A stretch of DNA of 64,000 nucleotides from the NCBI GenBank assembly GCA_963773655.1, contig CAVZBX010000008.1:73031-137030 (forward strand). Direction: 5' to 3'. This document shows, piece by piece, positions 35,456 to 46,463 of the stretch (the stretch's first letter is position 1; every line of letters begins with the position of its first letter). A program made the translations under genes and the position numbers. The notes beneath the pieces are model-generated. The model did no database searches, was not told the origin of the DNA, and worked only from the letters and a program-made list of their open reading frames with translations. This DNA is from DASSQJ01 sp963773655 (GTDB lineage Bacteria > Actinomycetota > Actinomycetes > Actinomycetales > Dermatophilaceae).

Positions 35456-36640
35456 ATGGGTGGCCACAGCCACGCCGGACCGACGCGGCTGCCGATGACG
35501 ACCCTCGCGTGGGTGGTCCTGACGCCACTGGCCGTGCTCACCCTCGTGGGGCTGGTCCTGCTCTGGCCGTCCTCGGTGGAGTCCTCGGGGGCGGCCTCCG
35601 CGGCGCAGGAGCTCGACGGCGTCGTCCTCGCGGTGGACCCGGAGGACTGTCCTGCCGACACTCCCGACGGAGCGCCCGTCCCCACCGCCTGCGGGACGGT
35701 GACGGTGGAGCTCGAGGAGGCGGAGGGCGGCACCCGGGAGGTCGAGGTCCCGGTCCCCTACGGCCCCGGGGCACCCGAGGTCACCGAGGGCGATGCCGTG
35801 GTGGTCGCCGTCGCCGACGGTCCGGACGGACCCATCTACGGCATCGTCGACCAGCAGCGCACCACCCAGCTCTGGGTGCTGCTCGTCGCGTTCAGCGTGG
35901 CGCTCATCGCCTTCGGCCGGTGGCGCGGGGTCAGCGCGCTCGTCGGACTCGCGGTCACCTTCGGCATCCTGCTCGTCTTCATGGTGCCCGCGATGATCGC
36001 CGGGGAACCGCCGGTGCTCGTCGCCCTCGTCGCCGCCTCGGCGATCACCCTCGTCGTCCTCTACCTCACCCACGGGGCCTCGCTGGCCACGACGGTCGCG
36101 GTGATGGGCACGATGGCCAGCCTCGCGCTCACCGGGGTGCTCTCGGAGGTCGCGGTGGAGGCGCTGCACCTCACCGGCGTCACCGACGACATCTCGATGG
36201 CGGTCTCCGACCGGCACTCGGTCGACGTCCGGGGCCTGCTCGTGGCGAGCATCATCATCGGGTCGGTCGGGGTCCTCGACGACGTCACGGTGACCCAGTC
36301 GGTGACCGTCACCGAGCTCGGTCGGGCCAACCCGGCGTACCGCTTCAGGGAGCTCTACCGGGCCGGGAGCCGGGTGGGCCGCTCGCACATCGCGTCGGTG
36401 GTCAACACGATCGTCCTCGCCTACGCCGGCTCGTCGCTGCCGCTGCTCGTGCTGGTCGTCGCCGACAACGGCTCGCTGGGTGGCATCGCCTCGACCCAGC
36501 TCATCGCCCAGGAGGTCGTGCGCAGCGCCGTCGCCACGCTCGGGCTGATCGCGGCCGTCCCGCTCACCACCGGCCTGGCCGCGCTCGTGACCCGCACCGC
36601 GCCCGAGGAGGCCGGCGCGCACGCGCACGCGCACGCGTGA
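35456..36640 (+). CDS. YibE/F-like membrane protein
   Basis: A 394-residue protein with a GAGAGGTGGG ribosome-binding site. A first helix (about 16-38) is followed by an external beta domain with ELDGVVLAVDPEDCPAD, TACGTVTVELEE and VPYGPGAPEVTEGD. From residue ~140 six to eight helices follow with the YibE/F marks RWRGVSALVGLAVTFGILLVFMVPAMIAG and GSVGVLDDVTVTQSVTVTEL. ASVVNTIVLAYAGSSLPLLVLV follows further on. The protein ends in a HAHAHAHA tail, a possible metal-binding stretch. Family function is unknown, though transport has been suggested. Confidence 0.85.
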   Translation: MGGHSHAGPTRLPMTTLAWVVLTPLAVLTLVGLVLLWPSSVESSGAASAAQELDGVVLAVDPEDCPADTPDGAPVPTACGTVTVELEEAEGGTREVEVPVPYGPGAPEVTEGDAVVVAVADGPDGPIYGIVDQQRTTQLWVLLVAFSVALIAFGRWRGVSALVGLAVTFGILLVFMVPAMIAGEPPVLVALVAASAITLVVLYLTHGASLATTVAVMGTMASLALTGVLSEVAVEALHLTGVTDDISMAVSDRHSVDVRGLLVASIIIGSVGVLDDVTVTQSVTVTELGRANPAYRFRELYRAGSRVGRSHIASVVNTIVLAYAGSSLPLLVLVVADNGSLGGIASTQLIAQEVVRSAVATLGLIAAVPLTTGLAALVTRTAPEEAGAHAHAHA

Positions 36641-36673
36641 GGCGAGCGCCCGCTGCGCGCCGGCAGCCCTCCG

Positions 36674-37405
36674 TCAGCTCCGCTCCTCCACGACCACGCC
36701 GGGTGGTGCCGCGAACGGTCCCCGGCCGAACCGCGCGTCGAGCCAGTCGCCCACGAGCCGGGCGGTGGTGCCGAGCTGCTCGTCCTTCGTGAGCTCGCCC
36801 TGGTCGCACCCGAGGCGGCCCCAGCGCGGCCGGTCGAGGAAGCCACAGTGGGACCCGCCCGGGACGAGCGCCCAGTGCGCGGGCGCCGTCATCGCCTCGT
36901 ACAGCGCCCGGGTGCGCGCCGGCGGGACGATCCGGTCCTTCTCGCCGACGACGAAGAGCGAGGGCGCGGTGATGTCCGCGAGCCTCACCTCGGGACGGGT
37001 CTGCAGCCCGGCCAGGGTGACGACGGCGTCGACGGCGGGGTGCCGCGACGCCGCGAGCAGGGCGACGCCGGCACCCATCGAGTGACCCGCCAGGGCGATG
37101 CCGCTCCCGGTGCCGGACCAGGGGCCTGCCTCGCGCGCCCACCGGGCCGCCGCCCACAGGTCCGACGCCAGGCGGTCGTGGCTCGGCCAGGGGCCGGTCT
37201 CGGTGTCGGGGGCGACGACGACGTAGCCGCGGGCGGCGGTGTCGCCGAGCAGCGAGTCGTAGCAGCCCGGTGGTTGGAGGAAGCCGTGCCCGAACGCCAC
37301 CACGGGGCAGCCGTCGTCCGGGCGCGTCACCGGCTCGGCGAGACGCGCGCGGATGCGTCGCCCACCGTCGTCCACGACGCGCACCGTCGAGAGCTGCGCC
37401 GTCAT
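36674..37405 (-). CDS. alpha/beta hydrolase of the chlorophyllase/dienelactone-hydrolase-like group
   Basis: A 243-residue hydrolase. The oxyanion region is VVAFGHGFLQPPGCYDSLLGDTAARGYVVVAPD and the nucleophile Ser lies in LAGHSMGAGVALL. LFVVGEKDRIVP carries the likely catalytic Asp and GGSHCGFLD the His. No signal peptide is visible. The size is typical of compact lipase/chlorophyllase-like proteins. It converges with the YibE/F gene and diverges from a small membrane protein gene with a 148-base gap. Substrate unknown. Confidence 0.82.
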   Translation of the reverse strand: MTAQLSTVRVVDDGGRRIRARLAEPVTRPDDGCPVVAFGHGFLQPPGCYDSLLGDTAARGYVVVAPDTETGPWPSHDRLASDLWAAARWAREAGPWSGTGSGIALAGHSMGAGVALLAASRHPAVDAVVTLAGLQTRPEVRLADITAPSLFVVGEKDRIVPPARTRALYEAMTAPAHWALVPGGSHCGFLDRPRWGRLGCDQGELTKDEQLGTTARLVGDWLDARFGRGPFAAPPGVVVEERS

Positions 37406-37553
37406 GGCCGGATCGTGTCACGGGGCGCTCCGGTCTCCACCCCCGGGTGGAGGGGCGGAGGCCGGACGATCCACCCTCGGGCCGACGCTGGCCCGCTGCT
37501 CGCGCGGCGACAGTGGAGTCGTCCACGTCGCACCACGATCCGGAGCACTCCCC

Positions 37554-38087
37554 ATGACCACGAGTCAGTACTTCCTCAACCTGGCCCTCCTGGCCTGGAT
37601 CCTCTCGAGCAACCTCGGCAGCCGCGCCCTGACGCGTCGCCGGTTCACCGTCCCGCTGTTCGTCGTCGCCGCGGCCGGCTGGTTCTACCTGTCCGACGCC
37701 CCCACCCTCGGCAACGACGGGATGCTCGAGCTCGCCGGACTGCTCGCCGGGGTCGCCCTCGGCACCCTCGCCGCGTTCACCGTCCGGGTCCGCCGCGAGG
37801 GCGACCGGGTGGTCGCCACCGCCGGCGTCGCGTTCGCCGCGCTGTGGGTGGCGGTCATCGGCGGGCGGGTGCTCTTCGCCTACGGCGCCGACCACTGGTT
37901 CCCGCGCGCCATCGGCGAGTTCTCGCGCGACCACTTCATCACCGGCGCGGACGCCTGGACCGCGGCCTTCGTCCTCATGGCGCTGGCCATGGTCGTCTCC
38001 CGCCTGGCGGTGACCGGCCTGCGCGCGCTGCGGGCGCAGGGCGACCGGACAGCGGTCCCCGAGGGCGCGGTGACGCTCTACCGTTGA
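37554..38087 (+). CDS. five-helix membrane protein (CcdC/DUF1453-like)
   Basis: A 177-residue membrane protein with helices near 5-22, 31-47, 56-78, 90-108 and 133-158. The motif SSNLGSRALTRRRFTVPLFVVAAAGW and the later IGGRVLFAYGADHWFPRA resemble DUF1453/CcdC-type proteins, but the match is only by pattern. It lies 38 bases upstream of a histidine kinase gene on the same strand. It may be part of that operon and act as an accessory sensor or be one of its targets. Confidence 0.6.
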   Translation: MTTSQYFLNLALLAWILSSNLGSRALTRRRFTVPLFVVAAAGWFYLSDAPTLGNDGMLELAGLLAGVALGTLAAFTVRVRREGDRVVATAGVAFAALWVAVIGGRVLFAYGADHWFPRAIGEFSRDHFITGADAWTAAFVLMALAMVVSRLAVTGLRALRAQGDRTAVPEGAVTLYR

Positions 38088-38125
38088 GCCACCCTCGACC
38101 ACACCCCGTCCACGCGAGGAGCACC

Positions 38126-39307
38126 GTGCCGCCCCACGACCTGCCCGACCGGGACGCCGGCCGGCCCGCCGACCTGCGGCGGGTCATGGTCGGCGCCGGC
38201 TGGGTGGCGGCCGGGTTCGTCGCGCTCGGCACGGCCGTGGGCCGTCTCCCCGAGTCCCCGGTCGCCCGGACCGCCGTCGTCGTGATGACGGCGGTGGCCC
38301 TCGCGCTCTGGCTGGTCTCCCTGAGCCAGCGCGTCACCGACCCGTGGGTGCTGCTCGGGCTCCTCGTCGGGGCCGGCCTCCTCGGGGCCGCGGTGGACCG
38401 GCTCGACCCGTCCGGGCCGGCCTACATCCTGCCGTTCATGGCCGTGGCCGGGATCGGGCTCCGGCTGCCCCGTCGGATGGCGCTCGTGGGCGGAGGCGTC
38501 GTCGTCGCGGCGAGCGCCTGGGCCGAGGCGAGCACCTCCGACGAGCCGGCGTCGGCAGCGCTCAACGTCGCCATCGGGTGCGGCTTCCTCCTCGTGGCGG
38601 CGGCGTTCGCCGGGGCCAACCGCGACGCCCATGACCGGGCGCAGGAGCTGCTCCGGCTGGAGGAGCAGACCCGCCGGGCCCGCGAGGAGGCGGCCGTCCT
38701 CGCCGAGCGGGGCCGCATCTCCCGCGAGCTGCACGACGTCCTGGCGCACACCCTCTCCGGGCTGGCCGTCCAGCTCGAGGGCGCGCGCCTGCTCGCGGCG
38801 CACACCGGCGCCGACCCCCGGCTCGTCGAGCAGATCTCCAGCGCCCAGGGCCTGGCCCGCAGCGGGATGTCCGGGGCCAGGCGCGCCGTCGCCATCCTCC
38901 GGGGCGACGAGCTGCCGGGCACCGGGCAGATCCCCGAGCTGGTCGAGCAGGCTCGACTGGCGACCGGCGCACCGGTGACCTACACGGTCGTCGGTGACCC
39001 GGTGCCGCTGTCCCCTGAGAACGGGCTCTCCCTCTACCGCGCGGTCCAGGAGGCGCTCGCCAACGTCGCCAAGCACGCCCAAGGCGCCTCGACGCAGGTC
39101 ACCCTGACATGGAGCCAGGACCGGGTCGAGGTGGAGGTGCTCGACGCCGGTGGCGAGTCGGCCGGCCTGCCGTCCGGCGGGTTCGGGCTCGCGGGCCTCG
39201 CCGAGCGTGCCGCCCTGGCCGGCGGTCGGCTCGAGACCGGCCCGGTCGGGACCGGGTGGCGGGTGCACCTCACGATGCCGGTGCACGACGAGGCGGTGGC
39301 GCGGTGA
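38126..39307 (+). CDS. NarL-type sensor histidine kinase
   Basis: A 393-residue membrane kinase; the GTG at 38126 follows GAGGAGC. Five or six helices (about 20-150) form the sensor without a large external loop, so it probably reads the membrane itself. The HisKA_3 box GRISRELHDVLAHTLSGLAVQLEGARLL holds the phospho-accepting H203. The ATPase domain has ALANVAKHAQGA (N-box) and GGFGLAGLAERAALAGG (G-box). The TGA overlaps the GTG of the response regulator (GTGA), a coupled two-component pair. Signal unknown. Confidence 0.9.
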   Translation: MPPHDLPDRDAGRPADLRRVMVGAGWVAAGFVALGTAVGRLPESPVARTAVVVMTAVALALWLVSLSQRVTDPWVLLGLLVGAGLLGAAVDRLDPSGPAYILPFMAVAGIGLRLPRRMALVGGGVVVAASAWAEASTSDEPASAALNVAIGCGFLLVAAAFAGANRDAHDRAQELLRLEEQTRRAREEAAVLAERGRISRELHDVLAHTLSGLAVQLEGARLLAAHTGADPRLVEQISSAQGLARSGMSGARRAVAILRGDELPGTGQIPELVEQARLATGAPVTYTVVGDPVPLSPENGLSLYRAVQEALANVAKHAQGASTQVTLTWSQDRVEVEVLDAGGESAGLPSGGFGLAGLAERAALAGGRLETGPVGTGWRVHLTMPVHDEAVAR

Positions 39308-40008
39308 CCGCCCCCGACCGACCGGTGCGCGTCCTCGTCGCCGACGACCAGAAGGTGGTCCGCGACGGGCTGGCGATGATGCTGGGCCTGCTCGACGGCA
39401 TCGAGGTGGTGGGCTGCGCCGTCGACGGCGCCGACGCCGTCCGGCAGGTGGAGTCGACCGATCCCGACGTCGTGCTGATGGACCTCGGCATGCCCACCGT
39501 CGACGGGGTCGAGGCGACCCGGCGACTCACCGCGTCCGGCGCCCGGGCGAAGATCGTCGTGCTCACGACGTACGCCGACGACCAGTGGGTCTTCGGTGCC
39601 ATCCGGGCGGGGGCCCGTGGCTACCTCACCAAGGACGCCGGCGCCGAGGAGATCCGGGCCGCCGTGCTCTCGGTGGCCGCCGGGGACGCCCAGCTGGACC
39701 CCTCGGTGCAGCGCCGCCTGCTCGACGCGGTGGCCACCGGGCAGCACGTCGGCACCGCCGAGACCGCCGACAGCGCCGGCACCGGCGGCCGGGCCGACGC
39801 CGTCGACGACTCCCTCACCGCCCGCGAACGCGAGGTCCTCACCGAGATCGCGCGCGGCCTGAGCAACACCGAGATCGCCGAGCAGCTGTTCGTCTCCACC
39901 GCGACCGTGAAGACGCACGTCAACCACCTCCTCGCCAAGACGGGGTGCCGCGACCGCGCGGCCCTCGTCGCGTACGCGTACCGCACCGGGATGGCGCCGC
40001 GGGACTGA
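39304..40008 (+). CDS. LuxR/NarL-family response regulator
   Basis: A 234-residue regulator. The receiver domain (about 1-125) has acidic residues in VADDQKVVRDGL, the phospho-acceptor D60 in VVLMDLGMPTVDG, the switch Thr in VVLTTYADD and the Lys in GYLTKDAGAEEI. The LuxR-type HTH is TAREREVLTEIARGLSNTEIAEQLFVSTATVKTHVNHLLAK. It is coupled by a four-base overlap to the kinase. A CPBP-family protease gene starts 158 bases downstream on the same strand and is a likely target, as in other systems where such pairs sit next to membrane or transport genes. Confidence 0.93.
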   Translation: MTAPDRPVRVLVADDQKVVRDGLAMMLGLLDGIEVVGCAVDGADAVRQVESTDPDVVLMDLGMPTVDGVEATRRLTASGARAKIVVLTTYADDQWVFGAIRAGARGYLTKDAGAEEIRAAVLSVAAGDAQLDPSVQRRLLDAVATGQHVGTAETADSAGTGGRADAVDDSLTAREREVLTEIARGLSNTEIAEQLFVSTATVKTHVNHLLAKTGCRDRAALVAYAYRTGMAPRD

Positions 40009-40166
40009 GCGGACCGGCCCCGGGCGGGAACCCCGGCCGGACCTCAACCCTGGGGTGGAGACGGACCGGCCCCGAGGATCCACCCGTGCGCCGATGGCCG
40101 GGGCGTGGCCCGCGGGAAGAGTCGGGGGTGCGAGACCACGACCACCGCCCCGAAGGGATCCGCGCC

Positions 40167-41069
40167 ATGAGCACCGTCCGCACCAGCCCGACCGACACGC
40201 CTGCCGGAGCGCCCGCCGCTCCTCTTGCCGCGCCTCCCGTCGAGGTCGAGACCGCCGGCCCGGGCGACCTCGTCACCCGGACCTCGAGGACCTGGCAGCT
40301 GGGCGTCGCCACGGTCGCGATGTTCGTCCTGCCGTGGGCCGTCTGGGGCTCGGCGCTCGCCCAGGCGCACGGCCTCATCGGCTGGCGGCTCCCCCAGGGG
40401 ATCGCGCTGTGGGTGCTCACGCCGTCGATCGCCGTCGCGGCGCTGACCATCGGGGGGCGGGTGGCGCTCGGCGAGCTGGTCGGCCGGATCCTCCGCTGGC
40501 GCGGGCCGCTGTGGGTCTACGGCGCCGCCGTCGCCGTCCCGCTGGCCATCGGCGCCGCCACCGTCGGCCTCACGGTGCTCGGCGGGCGGCCCCTCCACCT
40601 CGGCGAGACGGTCGGCCTCACCGGGTGCCTCGTCTACTTCTCGTACGCGATCGGCCTGTTCCTCCTCACCGAGGAGGCCGGGTGGACCGGGCTGATCCTC
40701 CCTCGCCTCCAGGCACGGATGCGGCCGCTGGCCGCCAGCCTGGTGCTCGGCGTCGTCTGGGGGCTCTGGCACCTGCCCCTGCTCCACGTGCCGGGTGAGA
40801 AGGACCACGGCCTGCCGTTCGCGGCGTTCCTGCTCCTCATCGTGCCCACGTGCGTCGTCATGAGCAGCTTCGTCAACGCCACCCGCGGGACGGTGCTCGC
40901 GGCGGCGCTGTTCCACGCCGCGTTCAACGCGACGTACACCTACATCGGCGTCGTCGGGCCGGACCATGCGCTCATCTGGACCGCCGCAGTCGTCAGCGTC
41001 GTCGTGGCCTCGGGAGTGGCCGTCTGCACCCGGGGCCGGCTCTTCCACCAGCCCGGGGTGGGCCACTGA
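40167..41069 (+). CDS. CPBP-family intramembrane metalloprotease
   Basis: A 300-residue membrane protein with about eight helices after a polar Pro/Ala-rich head (residues 1-40). The active-site motifs of the ABI/CPBP group are present: EEAGWTGLILPRLQARM (EExxxR-like), GVVWGLWHLPLLHVP (HxxxP), and LFHAAFNATYTY with a third His. These proteins act as prenyl-protein peptidases or immunity/abortive-infection-type proteases. The specific role here is unknown. It follows the two-component pair and may be controlled by it. Confidence 0.88.
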   Translation: MSTVRTSPTDTPAGAPAAPLAAPPVEVETAGPGDLVTRTSRTWQLGVATVAMFVLPWAVWGSALAQAHGLIGWRLPQGIALWVLTPSIAVAALTIGGRVALGELVGRILRWRGPLWVYGAAVAVPLAIGAATVGLTVLGGRPLHLGETVGLTGCLVYFSYAIGLFLLTEEAGWTGLILPRLQARMRPLAASLVLGVVWGLWHLPLLHVPGEKDHGLPFAAFLLLIVPTCVVMSSFVNATRGTVLAAALFHAAFNATYTYIGVVGPDHALIWTAAVVSVVVASGVAVCTRGRLFHQPGVGH

Positions 41070-41097
41070 GCGCCGCCGACCCCGGCCGGCCGGGCCG

Positions 41098-42759
41098 TCA
41101 GAGACCGAGGCGCCGGGCCACCTCGTCACCGCCCATCTCGCGGATGACGTCGGGGTCGCCGACGACGACGAGCTGGTCGGTGGCGCGGGACAGCCCGACG
41201 TAGAGGCGCTCGCGCGAGCGCTCCTTGACGCTGTGGTCGTTGACGCAGAGCACCACCACGCGCCGCTCGAGGCCCTTGAACCCGAGCACGTGGCCGTAGA
41301 AGACGAGGTCCTTGTCCCAGAACGTCGCCCAGTAGCCCTCCTGGCCCTCGGACTCCTGGAGGTTCACCTGCTCGGGGTGCCGCGCGCCGGTGGTGAGCAG
41401 CGCGACGTCCTCCGGGCGCCAGTGGTCGAGCAGCGCGTCGACCTGGTCGTCGGCGACGTCGAGGGCGTCCTCAGCCGCGCACGGGACCACGGTGACCTCG
41501 GGGCCGTCGCCGCCGCGGGCGTACATCCGCATCGGTGCCAGCGGCACGAACTTCTCGGCGATCTGCCGGGTGTTGCGCAGGCAGCTGTCGAGCACCAGGG
41601 GCACCAGCGGCACCGGTGGGCGGCCGAAGCGGGCGAACACCCGCTGGTTCTCGTCGCTGTAGGCGTAGAGGCCGCCGGCCTCCTCGTCGCGCAGGGTGCG
41701 CATGATCGGGGTCCACCAGAGGTCGGCGAAGTCCTGCGCCTCGTCGACGACGACGGCGTCGAACTTCTTCCCGTCGGGCAGCTCGGCGGCGAGCTCCGCC
41801 ATCCGCCGCGGGAGCTCCTCCTCCCAGAACGCCGGGTCGTCGCGGCCGCCGAACTCCTCGACGCCCACGTGGCGGGCGAGCTGCTCGAAGGTGCCGACGA
41901 AGGCCGGGCGGTTGCGCCTGGCCACCGTCGCCATCGAGCGCTCGAACCAGCTCGCGAGGCCCAGGGAGTAGCAGACGAGGGCGACGCGTTGGGGCGGCCG
42001 GTCGCCGCTCCCCCGGGTCAGCTCCTTGGCCTGGGTCATGGCGAGCACGGTCTTGCCGCTGCCGGCGCCCCCACGCACCTCGACCCGGTGCAGCAGGCGC
42101 GTCACGCGGAGGATGGTGGCCTGTTCGAGAGTGAGGCGGTCGGCGCGGGACTCGCGCTCCTCGGCGTCGGCGAGCAGCTGGCGCTGCGGCAGGTTGCGGC
42201 CCCCGAGGATCTCGATGATCAGGTCGCAGTCGTCGTGGCTGGGCACGCGGAAGCCCGACTCCTGCCGGGCCGCGATGTCGTACAGCCGGCCGGCGAGGTC
42301 GGCCTGGTCGCCGCGGCCGTGGATCATCGTGCGGGGGCAGTCGGGCGTCGAGAAGTCGTCGTGGAGGTCGGTGTAGGGAGTGATCACCGTGTGCCCGAAC
42401 CGCACGCGGCTGCGGCTCGAGCGCTTCCAGCGGGGGTCGCTGCGCACGTAGGCCCATAAAGCGTGCTTGCCGTCGCGCGCCTGCTCCACGGGGTGGATGA
42501 CGCGGGTGCCCTCCCTGCACGAGGTGCGCCACACCCCGTCCTCCACGGTCACCGAGCCACCCTTGACCTCGCCGACGACGACGCCGACCTCGGGCATGAG
42601 GACGACGAGGTCGAGCTCGTGGTCCTTGGTGTCGTCGGTGAGGCGGACGTTCGTGAGGACGGTCCAGTCGTCGGGAGCCTGCTCGACCAGGCGCTGCCAC
42701 ACCTCCCGCTCGGACTCGGTCTCGAACTGGGGGTCGGCCGGGACGACGCGCGCTGGCAT
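41098..42759 (-). CDS. NERD-domain UvrD-like helicase
   Basis: A 553-residue protein. The N-terminal NERD domain (residues ~12-120) has the nuclease-type motif DHELDLVVLMPEVGVVVGEVKGGSV. A superfamily 1 helicase core follows with Walker A GGAGSGKTVLAMTQAKEL at about 229-246, motif II VVVDEAQDFADLWW, and motif VI RERLYVGLSRATDQLVVVGD. FKGLERRVVVLCVND is motif V. NERD-helicases are presumed DNA processing enzymes and some occur in defence islands. No partner typical of a known defence system adjoins it, but it diverges from a gene of unknown family, so a joint role is possible. Confidence 0.85.
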   Translation of the reverse strand: MPARVVPADPQFETESEREVWQRLVEQAPDDWTVLTNVRLTDDTKDHELDLVVLMPEVGVVVGEVKGGSVTVEDGVWRTSCREGTRVIHPVEQARDGKHALWAYVRSDPRWKRSSRSRVRFGHTVITPYTDLHDDFSTPDCPRTMIHGRGDQADLAGRLYDIAARQESGFRVPSHDDCDLIIEILGGRNLPQRQLLADAEERESRADRLTLEQATILRVTRLLHRVEVRGGAGSGKTVLAMTQAKELTRGSGDRPPQRVALVCYSLGLASWFERSMATVARRNRPAFVGTFEQLARHVGVEEFGGRDDPAFWEEELPRRMAELAAELPDGKKFDAVVVDEAQDFADLWWTPIMRTLRDEEAGGLYAYSDENQRVFARFGRPPVPLVPLVLDSCLRNTRQIAEKFVPLAPMRMYARGGDGPEVTVVPCAAEDALDVADDQVDALLDHWRPEDVALLTTGARHPEQVNLQESEGQEGYWATFWDKDLVFYGHVLGFKGLERRVVVLCVNDHSVKERSRERLYVGLSRATDQLVVVGDPDVIREMGGDEVARRLGL

Positions 42760-42964
42760 GCCGCCATCGTGTCAGCGGGGTCCAACGCGGGGTGGGCGAT
42801 TCCCGCGAGTCCCCTGCCGCCGCGCCGACCGTCAGCGGCTCGTGGGAACGACCCGCACCTCGGCCGCGTGACCGGCGCCTGCGAGCGTGGCGTCGCACCT
42901 GACGACGGGACAGCCAGCCCTCCCAGGGAGAGCACGAGCATCCCTCGCGTGGTTCGATGGCGCG

Positions 42965-44764
42965 GTGACGAAGCGGCGAGGACGACGCAAGCACTCCCCC
43001 AACCGGTCGGCGACCCGGGTGCAGCAGGACCGGCCGCTGGCCGCCGTGCCCGAGCCGGACGAGACCGACGCCGACCTCCTCGAGCTGATCCGGTCCTCGC
43101 TGCGCTCGAAGGACCCCACCGCGACGGTCACGCTGGTCTCGTCCCTGGTCGAGGCTGCGGGCGCGGAGACGGAGCCCGACGAGGATCCCGAGGTCGCGGC
43201 GGTGACGCTCGAGGCCTTCATCGGCACCCTCGTCGGCAGCCCCTACGCGGAGACGACAGCCGCCCTGCACGTCATCGCCGCGCTCCTCCCCGACGAGGTG
43301 GAGGCCGCCCGGGTGCGGCGCGTCCTCGCCGGCCGGCGGCACCCCGTGCCGGACGCCGTCACCGGGGTCCGTGACGTCACGGTCGAACAGGCCGCGCGGA
43401 TGGGCGACGAGCTCGGCGACGGCGACAACGTCATCCTCGGCCTGGGCTGGCCCGGGACCCGGGGGGTGACGATGGTGGTGTACGTCGACGAGGCCTTCGG
43501 CACGCGGATCAAGGACGTCTTCATCGTCCCGGAGCCGTTCGACGTCGTGTGCGGCTGGTACCGCGAGGCGCTGCCCCAGCAGGGCCGCGACAGCGAGGAC
43601 CTCGTCGAGACGTCGGTCGCGGACGCACGAGCGAGCCTCGAGCAGGCGATCGAACGCGGGGACGACGCGGAGGCGCCGCTCACGCCGGAGGACTGGTCGG
43701 GTCCGGACGGTGAGCCCCTCGGCTGGCCGCACGCCCGGCCGTTGGTGGAGATGCTGCTGCGCCGGATGCCGGAGGGCGGCAGCTCGCTGCTCAGCTCGAC
43801 CGGCTACCCCGCGATGACCGCGGAACAGGCAGCCGAGGCGTTCCTGGCCTCCGAGCACGCGCGCCGCCTCCCGGGTGAGGCCGACGTCGAGGGGGCCGCA
43901 CACCTCCTGGCCCGGGATGCCGCGCAGGGCGCCGGGCATCCCCTCCGCTGGTCGCCCACCCAGGTGGAGCTGGCACTGACCCAGCGACTGCCGTGGGCGG
44001 TCGGGGCAGGTGAGGACGCGCTCGAGGCGGTCCCCGACGCGTTGCCGGCCTTCGTGGGCTACGCCCACGAGCGGCTGGGCATCTCGGCGGCCGCGAGGGC
44101 GGACACGCTCGCCGCGCTCGACGAGTGGATGCCGGCCTTCGAGCGGCTCCTCAGCGCGGGCGCGGCCGCCCGGTGGCGCGAGGTGGAGGCGATGGTCGAG
44201 GCGTTCGAGCTGGGCGACCACGCACCGCTGGTACTCCACACGCTCGCCGACGAGGTGGGCGGGCAGGAGGCTCTCGACCACCTGGACGGGACCCCACTGC
44301 CACCGGAGCGACCGCAGCTCGACGAGGTGGCCCCCGATGTCCGGGAGACCCTCACGGGGATCGAGGCCGTCGTCGACGAGTGGTTCGACACGTCCTCCCG
44401 GCTCGACGGCCTCGGCGCCGTCGCCGAGGAGTGGCGCACGGCGACGCACCGCCTCCTCGTCTGGGCGGCCGAGCGCGACCCCGCATGGCTGCGCAGGCGC
44501 GCGGACGTGCGCGGGCGGGCTGCCGGCGCCATCTGGGCGACGGGGATCGCGAACCACCTGATGGGTCCGCAGGGAAGCGTGCTCGTCAAGGACCTCGCCG
44601 CCGACCTGGGAGTCAAGGGGGCGGTGTCGACGAAGGCGGAGGCGCCGTTGCGTGCGTGGGGCCTGCAACCGTGGGAGGTGGACGGCCGCCTCGGCGATGC
44701 CCGCCTGCTGGTCTCGGTGCGCCGCGCCGAGATCATCGACCTGCGGGACGAGTACCGGAGCTGA
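42965..44764 (+). CDS. hypothetical acidic protein, 599 residues
   Basis: The GTG at 42965 starts a very acidic, helical, cytoplasmic-looking protein without membrane segments. After a basic head (TKRRGRRKHSPNRSATRVQQD) it has a ~180-residue N-terminal domain (VILGLGWPGTRGVTMVVYVDEAFGTRIKDVFIVPEPFD). A long helical middle region follows, and then a repeat-poor C-terminal part whose last ~110 residues (MGPQGSVLVKDLAADLGVKGAVSTKAEAPLRAW) resemble a winged-helix or SEC-C-associated module. A DEVAPDVRETLTGIEAVVDEWFD segment recalls DUF6398-type helices. I do not recognise the family. It diverges from a NERD-helicase and is followed by a DUF222-HNH gene. Confidence 0.65.
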   Translation: MTKRRGRRKHSPNRSATRVQQDRPLAAVPEPDETDADLLELIRSSLRSKDPTATVTLVSSLVEAAGAETEPDEDPEVAAVTLEAFIGTLVGSPYAETTAALHVIAALLPDEVEAARVRRVLAGRRHPVPDAVTGVRDVTVEQAARMGDELGDGDNVILGLGWPGTRGVTMVVYVDEAFGTRIKDVFIVPEPFDVVCGWYREALPQQGRDSEDLVETSVADARASLEQAIERGDDAEAPLTPEDWSGPDGEPLGWPHARPLVEMLLRRMPEGGSSLLSSTGYPAMTAEQAAEAFLASEHARRLPGEADVEGAAHLLARDAAQGAGHPLRWSPTQVELALTQRLPWAVGAGEDALEAVPDALPAFVGYAHERLGISAAARADTLAALDEWMPAFERLLSAGAAARWREVEAMVEAFELGDHAPLVLHTLADEVGGQEALDHLDGTPLPPERPQLDEVAPDVRETLTGIEAVVDEWFDTSSRLDGLGAVAEEWRTATHRLLVWAAERDPAWLRRRADVRGRAAGAIWATGIANHLMGPQGSVLVKDLAADLGVKGAVSTKAEAPLRAWGLQPWEVDGRLGDARLLVSVRRAEIIDLRDEYRS

Positions 44765-44855
44765 CCCGCACGACCGGACCAGGGATGGCCGAGGCCCTGG
44801 ATCGCCTGAGTAGCCGGGAAGCACGTGGGGTCACGGGCGGCGCGCTCCGTCCGGC

Positions 44856-46434
<1,579 letters not shown>

Positions 46435-46447
46435 GGCCTCATTCTAG

Positions 46448-46463
46448 TCGAACATATGTTCGA
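46448..46463 (-). promoter_or_regulatory. LexA (SOS) box
   Basis: TCGAACATATGTTCGA is a perfect 16-bp palindrome matching the actinobacterial LexA consensus TCGAAC-N4-GTTCGA. It lies 13 bases upstream of the DUF222-HNH start, where LexA would block transcription or the ribosome-binding site. In M. tuberculosis several 13E12 genes are damage-inducible through LexA. The remainder of the 46464-46706 gap shows no gene. Confidence 0.9.
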
